A stretch of DNA of 7,350 nucleotides from a bacterium (GTDB lineage Bacteria; Planctomycetota; Planctomycetia; Pirellulales; Pirellulaceae): positions 1 through 7,350 of the forward strand of contig JAUIHJ010000426.1 of assembly GCA_030432015.1 (NCBI GenBank). Reading direction: 5' to 3'. The translations under genes and the position numbers were made by a program. The notes beneath the pieces were generated by a model. It did no database searches and was not told the origin of the DNA. It saw only the letters and a program-made list of their open reading frames with translations. Within the stretch, counting starts at the first letter, position 1; every line of letters starts with the position of its first letter. Shown piece by piece: positions 1 through 5,985 of this stretch.

Positions 1-46
1 GCATTGCGTGAATAAGGATGGTGTCACGATGTTGGTTTCACCCCGA

Positions 47-1180
47 TTAAAACGCAAGGCCGGCGCGAATCATCAGGGTGTCCTGGAGCTCACGCTTCTC
101 GATGGGAGGCGCGTAGAGGGGCGACGGCGTGGCAAAGACAATCTCACGGTCGAAGACGTAGGCCAGTTCGACGAACCCGCGTGTTCCTCGGTGGGATGTC
201 CATTCGACTCCGCCACCGACGCGGATGTCGTTGATGTCGACCCTCTTGTCTCCAGGCACGTTGCGTTCAATGGTCCACGAACCACCGCCATATTCTCCGT
301 TCAAATACCACCACACATCCGTGGTGCCCATGGTCGTCAGGTACTGTGCAAGCTTCGGCTTGGGGAAGTAGATGTCGAATCGCGTCTTCGGATTGGGCGT
401 CCAGAGGATACCAAATGCCGGGAGCATCTTGATGGAATAGCGGTCAAGATAATTGATCCCACCCTTGAGGGTCATCGTCGGCGTCAGGGTCGCGACAAAA
501 AGGCCCGTGCCGTAGAAACGCCAGCTGTCGTTAACGAACGTGTTGTAGTCGCTGAATCCGCCGAAACTGAAATCAATGTCGCCACCAAACGTCGGCGTTA
601 GCATCGGCTGCCAGCGAAGATTCAAGAAGGCGCTATACGCTTTGGATGGTAACCCGGTTCCGTCATCAACCACCATTGGATTGACGTTCACAGGACCGCT
701 CCAATAGTGCCCGATAAACGTCGGCGAGACGTGAAGTGGCCGGTTGGTCCAGAGAAAGTTTGGAAAATTCAGCGTCGTTGCGACGGTGCCGCCGGGATAG
801 ACGGGAAACGTCGGTGCCGCCTGGGGGGTCGTGGCGGCATTCCAGGAAGGGACACCCCAATTCGGTGGCGTCGTACTGCCGTAGGGCGCAACCGGCGCGC
901 CGGACAGCGAAGGGGGCGTCGACGCCGCGGGGGGGCCCGTGGCATAGGGATCGAAACCGGGTGTGCCTAAACTGACCGCCGCCCCGGGACTTCCCCCGGC
1001 AACCGGCGTACCGCCCAACTGCGGTACGGGTACCAGGGTCGCGTCTCCAGCGTTGGTCCCAACCTGGTAGACCGTCCTGACCACAGGGCGACTCTGCTGC
1101 GCCGTGCCAACACTGGCCCAGAGCAGAATGGCTCCAGCAATTAGGCAAATGGTGCGAAATCGGCGGATATGAGGTGCCAA
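47..1180 (-). CDS. Secreted, probable outer-membrane beta-barrel protein (DUF6268-like), TTG start
   Basis: 377 residues. Residues 1-27 form a signal peptide: basic HIRRFR, a hydrophobic core ICLIAGAILLWASV, and a probable cut after GTA27 before QQ. Residues 50-135 are a low-complexity linker rich in Pro, Gly, Ala and Thr. Residues 150-377 alternate polar and aromatic/hydrophobic residues in short stretches (for example FSFGGF, RFYGTGLF, GGINYLDRY, GGGVEW, FVELAYVF) and end in IRAGLAF with a C-terminal Phe, as outer-membrane barrels do. The pattern recalls the DUF6268 barrel-like family common in planctomycetes; that assignment is from memory and tentative. The start is TTG at 1180: no in-frame ATG occurs before Met169, which would delete the signal peptide, and an in-frame stop lies not far upstream. 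Only a weak GAG precedes the TTG. It is divergent from the sulfatase gene. Role unknown; envelope pore or structural protein is inference. Confidence 0.8.
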   Translation of the reverse strand: MAPHIRRFRTICLIAGAILLWASVGTAQQSRPVVRTVYQVGTNAGDATLVPVPQLGGTPVAGGSPGAAVSLGTPGFDPYATGPPAASTPPSLSGAPVAPYGSTTPPNWGVPSWNAATTPQAAPTFPVYPGGTVATTLNFPNFLWTNRPLHVSPTFIGHYWSGPVNVNPMVVDDGTGLPSKAYSAFLNLRWQPMLTPTFGGDIDFSFGGFSDYNTFVNDSWRFYGTGLFVATLTPTMTLKGGINYLDRYSIKMLPAFGILWTPNPKTRFDIYFPKPKLAQYLTTMGTTDVWWYLNGEYGGGSWTIERNVPGDKRVDINDIRVGGGVEWTSHRGTRGFVELAYVFDREIVFATPSPLYAPPIEKRELQDTLMIRAGLAF

Positions 1181-1459
1181 GGCATGCTCAATGAAATAGG
1201 TGAATCGTCTAAAATTTCGGCTCTAATAATCGGTGAGGGTAGATACCAAATGCCCCGGCCGACGGTCAAGGTCGATCGACCACCCCCACACAGCTACCAT
1301 TGCTTGCCTACGATTGCCGACGGGCAGCCGAACATCGTATGCGATAGAATCGGGCAGTCGATCGTCGACCGGCGAGCGCAGGTGTGCGGCGAGTTGCCGG
1401 CTGTCGCCCCACCGAGGACACAGGCTGAATTCGCCCTCCCCAGGCAGAAGGACACGTCA
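1181..1459. other. Divergent intergenic region with two GTCGATCG-centred palindromes
   Basis: This 279-base stretch separates the barrel gene (minus) from the sulfatase gene (plus), so promoters for both should lie here. On the minus strand a TTGGTA (about 1248-1253) and a TATTAG lie about 15 bases apart, only a weak match. On the plus strand TAGAAT (1345-1350) resembles a -10 box but has no good -35 box. GTCGATCGAC at 1271-1280 is a perfect palindrome, and a related GTCGATCGTCGAC lies at 1357-1369. The sulfatase reading frame stays open through this region, but the sequence encodes nothing like a leader and a better start lies at 1460. No RNA gene is seen. Confidence 0.4.
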
Positions 1460-2884
1460 ATGAGTCGCCCCGTTCCCTCGTTTTTCTTTTTCTGCTTGAC
1501 GGTATGGTCGGTCGCTTCACTCTCCCTTGATGCATCCGTGTTGGGCGCGACGAGGCTGCCGCCGCGCCCCAATGTTCTGATGATCATGATCGACGACCTG
1601 GGCTGGATGGACCTTCGCTGTCAGGGAAATGAACGCCTGCACACGCCAAACATTGACCGCTTGGCGCGCGAAGGCATGCGATTCACCGATGCCTACGCGG
1701 CAGCGCCGGTCTGTTCGCCGACGCGTGCTGCGGTGCTGACCGGCTTATCCCCCGCGCGCTTGCACATTACCAACCACATTCCGGATCAGAAGCGGTTTGC
1801 ACCGCCGGATGCCACTCTGGTCTCCGCCCCGATGCTGGACCACCTGCCAGCCCAGCACGAGACGTTTCCCAAGGAATTAAAATCCGCCGGCTACGCCACC
1901 GGATTCTTTGGAAAGTGGCACCTTGCCGGCGCACGAAAACAAAACACGCAAGGGGAAGGCGACCTGCGATACTACCCAGAGTTTCACGGCTTCGATGTCA
2001 ACCACGGTGGCTGCGCCATGGGTGGCCCTTTTTCGTATTTCGATCCGTTCAACCTGCACACCCTGCCACCCCAAACTCCTGGACAATATCTGCCGGACCG
2101 CTTGGCCGACGAATTGATCGGGTTCATGCGAGCGAATCGTGACCGCCCTTTTCTGGGTGTGCTCTGGAATTACACCGTCCACTGGCCCATGGAAGCCCCC
2201 GCGGAACTGATCAAAAAATATGAAGGCCGCGACGATCTGGGTCAGCTCGACGCGCGGTACGCGGCGATGATCGAGGCCATGGATGCTTCCGTCGGACGGA
2301 TCATGCGGTCACTGGACGAACTCGAATTGACCGACAAGACCCTCATCCTGTTCACATCCGACAATGGCGCCTTTGGCGGGGTCGCTGACAATCGCCCCCT
2401 TCGCGCGGCCAAAGGCTACTTGTACGAAGGCGGAATTCGCGTACCGCAGATCGTCCGCTGGCCCGGCGTTGTGGCCGCCGGCAGCACGTGCGATACACCC
2501 GTGATCAGTATGGACTTCCTGCCAACGATCTACGAAGCGGCCGCAGTCACACGTTCGCGAACACATCGTCTCGATGGCGAATCGCTGATGCCGCTGCTGA
2601 CGCAGGCTGGCTCGCTAACACGCGACGCAATCTATTTCCACTACCCCAACTATGCCTTCCATGGCGGCAACCGCCTGGGAAGCGTCATTCGCCAAGGCCG
2701 GTACAAATTGATCGAGCGGTTCGACGACGGTTCACTCGAGTTATACGACCTCGCGAATGACCTCGGCGAGACGCGCAACCTGGCCGCCACACAGCCCACC
2801 CAGGCCGCGACACTGCGAGCAAGACTTCACGCCTGGCGACAGGACACCAAGGCCGCGTTGCCGGTAACCGCAAAGCCCGAGTGA
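1460..2884 (+). CDS. Secreted formylglycine-dependent sulfatase (arylsulfatase A family, S1 type)
   Basis: 474 residues; hydrolyses sulfate esters outside the cytoplasm, most likely on polysaccharides. The start is ATG 1460, preceded by AGAAGGA at a good distance, followed by a signal peptide (FFFFCLTVWSVASLSL, cut near residue 30). Active-site elements run in family order: PNVLMIMIDDLGW with metal ligands D45 and D46; CSPTR with C85, the cysteine oxidised to formylglycine, and R89; GKWHLAG with K152 and H154; YTVHWP with H241; TSDNGAFGG with D301 and N302; AAKGYLYEGG with K319. The C-terminal subdomain ends in GRYKLIE and LELYDLANDLGETRNL, typical of the family. Length is normal and all key residues are present, so it should be active if an FGE-type maturase acts on it. 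Substrate class (heparan-, chondroitin-, fucoidan-like) cannot be told from this. The VOC gene follows 29 bases later on the same strand, suggesting co-transcription. Confidence 0.96.
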   Translation: MSRPVPSFFFFCLTVWSVASLSLDASVLGATRLPPRPNVLMIMIDDLGWMDLRCQGNERLHTPNIDRLAREGMRFTDAYAAAPVCSPTRAAVLTGLSPARLHITNHIPDQKRFAPPDATLVSAPMLDHLPAQHETFPKELKSAGYATGFFGKWHLAGARKQNTQGEGDLRYYPEFHGFDVNHGGCAMGGPFSYFDPFNLHTLPPQTPGQYLPDRLADELIGFMRANRDRPFLGVLWNYTVHWPMEAPAELIKKYEGRDDLGQLDARYAAMIEAMDASVGRIMRSLDELELTDKTLILFTSDNGAFGGVADNRPLRAAKGYLYEGGIRVPQIVRWPGVVAAGSTCDTPVISMDFLPTIYEAAAVTRSRTHRLDGESLMPLLTQAGSLTRDAIYFHYPNYAFHGGNRLGSVIRQGRYKLIERFDDGSLELYDLANDLGETRNLAATQPTQAATLRARLHAWRQDTKAALPVTAKPE

Positions 2885-2913
2885 ATCGTATTTTTCTTCC
2901 AGCAAGGTGCAAC

Positions 2914-3300
2914 ATGCCAGAGCGTTCAACAAACTTTCTCGGCCTCCGAACCGTCGTGTATCACACCCCGGATATCGCGCGGGCCAAGGCCTGGTATGCT
3001 GACGCCCTTGGGACCCAGCCCTACTTCGACGAACCGTTCTACGTCGGCTTCAATGTGGGTGGGTTCGAATTGGGATTAGACCCAGATGCCTCCGGTCCTC
3101 CGACAAGCCAGGGAGGCGCCGTGGCCTACTGGGGCGTCACGGACTGCGCGCAGGAATTCCAACGGCTGCTTGACTTGGGCGCCAAACTCCACCATGAGAT
3201 CCAGGAAGTCGGGGGCGGCATCAAGGTTGCCTCGGTCTTTGATCCATTCAACAACATCCTGGGGATCATCGAAAACTCTCACTTTCCCAACGAAGCTTGA
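2914..3300 (+). CDS. VOC (glyoxalase/bleomycin-resistance fold) protein
   Basis: 128 residues, no signal peptide, so cytoplasmic. It has the VOC layout of two beta-alpha-beta-beta-beta modules: residues 9-56 (LGLRTVVYHTPDIARAKAWY, then YVGFNVGGFELGL) and residues 68-121 (GAVAYWGVTD, then SVFDPFNNILGIIEN). Possible metal ligands are H17, E52 and E120. The position where metal-binding VOC enzymes usually have a second His (around residues 71-74) reads AYWG, so the site is incomplete or differently built. ATG 2914 is preferred because AAGGTG lies 7 bases ahead and the fold begins right after it. A GTG at 2881 overlaps the sulfatase stop as GTGA and would add 11 residues with no ribosome site. 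Substrate unknown; isomerase, dioxygenase or binding roles are all known in the superfamily. Likely co-transcribed with the sulfatase. Confidence 0.88.
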   Translation: MPERSTNFLGLRTVVYHTPDIARAKAWYADALGTQPYFDEPFYVGFNVGGFELGLDPDASGPPTSQGGAVAYWGVTDCAQEFQRLLDLGAKLHHEIQEVGGGIKVASVFDPFNNILGIIENSHFPNEA

Positions 3301-3460
3301 GTCTCGTTTGAGTTCCGCCGGCGCCTGATCGCGTCCGCACCGGCGACTGGCCCGGCCATACGGTACCAGCCTTCCGGCGATCAACTTCCGGCGGGACCGG
3401 AGGCGATCAACCCCAGGTATCCCCAACCGTTCCGACCAGCGCATCGCGGGCATTCCGTGG

Positions 3461-3490
3461 GTGCAATCACGATGTCGGGTTCCGTATACT
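3461..3490 (+). promoter_or_regulatory. Candidate sigma70-type promoter for the PIG-L/toroid operon
   Basis: TATACT at 3485-3490 matches the -10 consensus at five of six positions. The -35 region is poor: GTGCAA at 3461-3466, 18 bases upstream, matches three of six positions. Transcription would start near 3497, giving a leader of about 100 bases before the ATG at 3596. Planctomycete promoters are not well described, so this is a plausible guess only. Confidence 0.35.
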
Positions 3491-3506
3491 GATTGGAGCA
3501 CTGCAT

Positions 3507-3539
3507 CGTGACGCATGGTGCCGGCGCGTCATGCTCACG
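3507..3539 (+). promoter_or_regulatory. Strong hairpin in the leader of the PIG-L operon
   Basis: CGTGA (3507-3511) and GCATG (3513-3517), separated by bulged C3512, pair perfectly with CATGC (3530-3534) and TCACG (3535-3539), giving 10 Watson-Crick pairs. The loop GTGCCGGCGCGT can close further with G-U and G-C pairs. An alternative stem, GGTGCCG 3517-3523 with CGGCACC 3538-3544, excludes the first, so two structures compete. No T-run follows, so this is not a classic terminator. It may stabilise the mRNA 5' end or regulate translation; function is inferred. Confidence 0.4.
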
Positions 3540-3595
3540 GCACCGGCCGATCTGCTCCCCGCCCTTGATTCTCTCACCAACCCTGGAACTGCGAC

Positions 3596-4507
3596 ATGAG
3601 TTACTTGAAAGTGTGCATCCTCCTTTTCATGCTTGCCGCCGCCAGCGTCGTTCCACAATTCGCGTCCGCCGACAGCGACGACGGCAAGCTGCGCATCATC
3701 GCCTTCGGAGCCCACCCGGACGATTGCGAATTCAAAATGGCGGGCACGGCGGTTAAATGGGCGCAACAGGGACACCATGTCAAAATGGTCTCCGTCACCA
3801 ACGGTGACATCGGTCACTGGCGAATGGCGGGCGGTCCTTTGGCCCGGCGCCGTACCGCCGAAGTTCATGAGGCCGCGAAAAGGATGGGCACCACCGCCGA
3901 AGTCTTGGACATCCACGACGGCGAGTTGCTCCCGACACTTGAAAACCGTAAGAAGATCACGCGACTGATCCGCGATTGGAAGGCGGATATCGTGATTACC
4001 CATCGTCCCAACGATTACCATCCCGACCACCGCTACACCGGCGTGCTCGTGCAAGACGCAGCGTATATGGTGGCCGTTCCCTACTTTTGTCCCGATACAC
4101 CGCGGCTCAGACGCAACCCCGTCTTCATGTACTATTCGGATGGCTTTCAAAAGCCGAACCCGTTTACGCCGGATGTGATCGTCTCAATTGACGACGTGTT
4201 TGAGAAGAAGATGGACGCCGTCGACGCGTTGGTCTCGCAGGTTTACGAGGGCGGCGCACTCGGCTCCGAAGAGACGCTGCGACAGCGGCATGCGGACAAC
4301 CCAATCGCCCGCCGTGAATGGGCGACCGAAAGCTGGTCGAGACGGCAAAGCCGCATCGCCGATACGTATCGCGGCGCCCTGATCGCATGGTACGGTGACG
4401 AAGTCGGCAAGCATGTCAAACATGCCGAAGCGTTCGAAGTTTGCGAATACGGTCGCCAGCCGAATCACGAAGAACTAAAGAAACTCTTTCCGTTCTACAA
4501 CAAGTAA
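3596..4507 (+). CDS. Exported PIG-L/LmbE-family zinc N-deacetylase
   Basis: 303 residues. The family removes acetyl groups from N-acetyl sugars or amino-sugar conjugates with a zinc ion. A signal peptide covers residues 1-25 (LKVCILLFMLAAASVV, probable cut after ASA25). The hallmark AHPDD lies at residues 39-43, with zinc ligands H40 and D43 and catalytic base D42. The second motif, HRPNDYHPDHRYTG at 136-149, supplies H145 as the third zinc ligand. The core fold spans roughly residues 32-200; the C-terminal third (QVYEGGALGSEETLRQRH and WYGDEVGKHVKHAEAFEV) resembles other planctomycete members but I cannot assign its role. The signal peptide argues against a cytoplasmic thiol-synthesis role like BshB or MshB and points to an envelope or extracellular glycan substrate. 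ATG 3596 is chosen because it starts the signal peptide; the ribosome site is weak (GGA). The CxxCH-toroid gene follows after 10 bases, a likely operon. Confidence 0.93.
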   Translation: MSYLKVCILLFMLAAASVVPQFASADSDDGKLRIIAFGAHPDDCEFKMAGTAVKWAQQGHHVKMVSVTNGDIGHWRMAGGPLARRRTAEVHEAAKRMGTTAEVLDIHDGELLPTLENRKKITRLIRDWKADIVITHRPNDYHPDHRYTGVLVQDAAYMVAVPYFCPDTPRLRRNPVFMYYSDGFQKPNPFTPDVIVSIDDVFEKKMDAVDALVSQVYEGGALGSEETLRQRHADNPIARREWATESWSRRQSRIADTYRGALIAWYGDEVGKHVKHAEAFEVCEYGRQPNHEELKKLFPFYNK

Positions 4508-4517
4508 GGGGCGAGGT

Positions 4518-5543
4518 ATGCAGCCACCGATCCGATTGGCGTTAATTGCCATGCTGGGCATTATCATAATGACTGGTGCAACTTCGGCTGCTGAACCGGA
4601 GACGTCGGCAGAAGAGATCCGAGCGGCAATCCGCCAGGCCATCCCGTTGATCGAAGCAGGCAGCGCGGGATCGGCGGAACATCGCACCTGCTTCACCTGC
4701 CACAGCCAGGCCATTCCGATTCTGGCGCTGGCCGCTGCCAAGCGTCGCGGCTTCACGATCGACGACGAAAATTTCAATCGCCAGGTCCAGCACACGGTCA
4801 AACACCTTGAGCGTGGACGCAAGGCCTATCAGGAAGGCAAAGGGCAAGGCGGGCGAGTGGTCACCGCGGGTTATGCCTTGTGGGCGCTTGAATCGGCGGG
4901 CCAGCAACCCAACGACTTGACGGCGGCTGTCACGAATTACTTGCTGACACACCAACGCAAGGCGAATCACTGGAGCCAGGCGAGTCAACGTCCACCCACG
5001 TCAGGCAGTCGTTTCACCAATACGTACGTGGCGTTGCGGGCTCTGGCCACATTTGGCACCGAGCAGCAACAGGCGGATATCGAGGCACGCACGGAACAAG
5101 TTCAACCGTGGTTGCTCCAGACCAAACCAAGTGACACGGAGGATCGCGTCTTTCGATTGCGTGCGCTGATGCATGTCGATGTGGAGGACGCCGCCATTGA
5201 AGACGCCGCCGCGCAACTGCTGGCCACCCAGCGTGCCGATGGAGGCTGGGCGCAACTGGATGATATGCCCAGTGACGTATATGCTACGTCAACGGTACTC
5301 GTCGCCCTGATGCAGACAACCGGCCTGTCGGACGATCACACCGCCATCGGACACGGCATCCGCTATCTGCTTGATACGCAGCTCGCCGACGGCTCGTGGC
5401 ACGTCGTAACGCGTGCCAAGGGCTTTCAGACGTACTTTGAGACCGGCTTTCCGCACGGCAAAGACCAATTCATTTCCACGGCTGCCAGCGCCTGGTCCGT
5501 TCTGGCCTTGTCGCTACAGCTGCCTGAAGCCAAGTCAAATTAG
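4518..5543 (+). CDS. Exported CxxCH protein with squalene-cyclase/prenyltransferase-like repeats
   Basis: 341 residues. Residues 1-25 are a signal peptide (RLALIAMLGIIIMTGATSA). A CFTCH motif (C58, C61, H62) follows, the pattern for covalent haem c attachment outside the cytoplasm. The rest resembles an alpha/alpha toroid of the terpenoid-cyclase/prenyltransferase type, with helical repeats near 112-145 (GRVVTAGYALWALESAG), 163-200 (TNTYVALRALATF), 230-267 (LLATQRADGGW ... ATSTVLVALM) and 281-335 (LLDTQLADGSWHV ... AASAWSVLAL). The DxDD acid motif of squalene-hopene cyclases is absent; the equivalent place reads PSDVYATS with only D253. So cyclase activity is unlikely and a binding or scaffold role more so. 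No standard cytochrome c domain with a Met ligand is evident; H92 or H96 could be a distal ligand (inference). A strong GGGGCGAGG lies before the ATG, and the deacetylase stop is 10 bases upstream. Similar proteins occur in planctomycetes, function unknown to me. Confidence 0.88.
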   Translation: MQPPIRLALIAMLGIIIMTGATSAAEPETSAEEIRAAIRQAIPLIEAGSAGSAEHRTCFTCHSQAIPILALAAAKRRGFTIDDENFNRQVQHTVKHLERGRKAYQEGKGQGGRVVTAGYALWALESAGQQPNDLTAAVTNYLLTHQRKANHWSQASQRPPTSGSRFTNTYVALRALATFGTEQQQADIEARTEQVQPWLLQTKPSDTEDRVFRLRALMHVDVEDAAIEDAAAQLLATQRADGGWAQLDDMPSDVYATSTVLVALMQTTGLSDDHTAIGHGIRYLLDTQLADGSWHVVTRAKGFQTYFETGFPHGKDQFISTAASAWSVLALSLQLPEAKSN

Positions 5544-5985
5544 GTCGACCAGCACGGATCCGCAGTCTTTTGCTGAATTTGACCACGCTGGGCGGCCAGG
5601 CTGTCTGGGGATCTCAGGCATTGTTAATGCTGTGAATTCGAGTTGCCGAGGGTAGCGGTACAGCCATGCATCGGTGACGGATGAGACAAGATCGATTGTC
5701 CCTCGCTGCCACACCTTGAATTTGCGGGGTTCACGTATTCCACCGACACCAGCTGCGGAGAACGGGGACGATTATGTAACGCAGCGTAACGATCTAACTC
5801 CAAGCTGCAGCGACACCTAAAGGCCGTGCGCTGTCGGTCGGGTGGCTCAACTGGCATCTAGCAAGAATGCAAGAAAATTTGCAATCCTGGCCACGATCAG
5901 ATAGGCTACCTCCCGCTACTAATTCTGGGTGCACAGTTCTTGTGTGCCAATTTTATCCCATTCAATCTCGTTCTGAGGTGGTACT
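5544..5985. other. 442-base gene-free region between the toroid gene and DUF1559
   Basis: I find no convincing coding sequence. Just after the toroid stop, CAGCA (5550-5554) and TGCTG (5571-5575) could form a five-pair stem around the palindrome CGGATCCG, but this is weak as a terminator. Other small elements are GTAACG repeated with four bases between (about 5776-5791) and CGAGGG/CCCTCG as a distant inverted pair (about 5648-5705). A minus-strand frame at 5624-5857 is open for 77 codons, with a protein-like stretch (PRSPQLVSVEYVNPANSRCG) but no ribosome site or domain. It may be a gene relic or a dispersed repeat. The DUF1559 promoter should lie near the end; TTGCAA 5879-5884 with TAGGCT 5902-5907 is a weak candidate. 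Confidence 0.4.
5928..5948 (+). promoter_or_regulatory. Hairpin followed by AATTTTA upstream of DUF1559
   Basis: GGTGCACA at 5928-5935 pairs with TGTGTGCC at 5941-5948 (eight pairs, two of them G-U) around a five-base loop, and is followed by AATTTTATC. It sits about 37 bases before the DUF1559 ATG. It could be a weak terminator or leader structure; the wobble pairs make it uncertain. Confidence 0.25.

Larger units (their letters stand above)
3301..3595. other. Intergenic region ahead of the PIG-L operon
   Basis: No credible gene lies here. It holds short tandem-like repeats: CTTCCGGCG at 3371-3379 and 3385-3393, and GGCGATCAAC at 3376-3385 and 3402-3411. A small hairpin lies at 3385-3391/3397-3403 (7 pairs, one G-U, loop CGGGA) without a following T-run, so it is a poor terminator for the sulfatase-VOC unit. 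A promoter candidate and a stronger hairpin, listed separately, lie in the second half. Confidence 0.45.

Noticed and set aside
8..601. 197-codon plus-strand open frame opposite the barrel gene
   Set aside because: It lies antisense to a gene with a signal peptide and barrel pattern, its product is highly charged with no domain, and no ribosome site leads it.
1169..1459. 97-codon N-terminal extension of the sulfatase
   Set aside because: The frame is open but the extension would bury the signal peptide inside the protein. ATG 1460 has a good ribosome site and directly starts the signal peptide.
3076..3516. 146-codon minus-strand frame over the VOC gene and its downstream spacer
   Set aside because: Half is antisense to the VOC gene and the rest is Arg-rich with no recognisable domain or start signal.
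3467..4150. 227-codon minus-strand frame opposite the PIG-L gene
   Set aside because: It is antisense to a gene with intact zinc motifs; its length is explained by GC-rich codon bias in the real gene.
3596..4507. Bacillithiol or mycothiol biosynthesis deacetylase (BshB/MshB)
   Set aside because: The signal peptide places it outside the cytoplasm, where those pathways do not run, and no thiol-synthesis neighbour is present.
4542..4988. 148-codon minus-strand frame opposite the toroid gene
   Set aside because: Antisense to a well-supported exported protein, with no family resemblance.
4518..5543. Active squalene-hopene cyclase
   Set aside because: The protein is about half the usual length, lacks DxDD, and starts with a signal peptide and CxxCH.
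5543..5575. Terminator after the toroid gene
   Set aside because: The stem is only five pairs with a 16-base loop, and no T-run follows closely; too weak to call.
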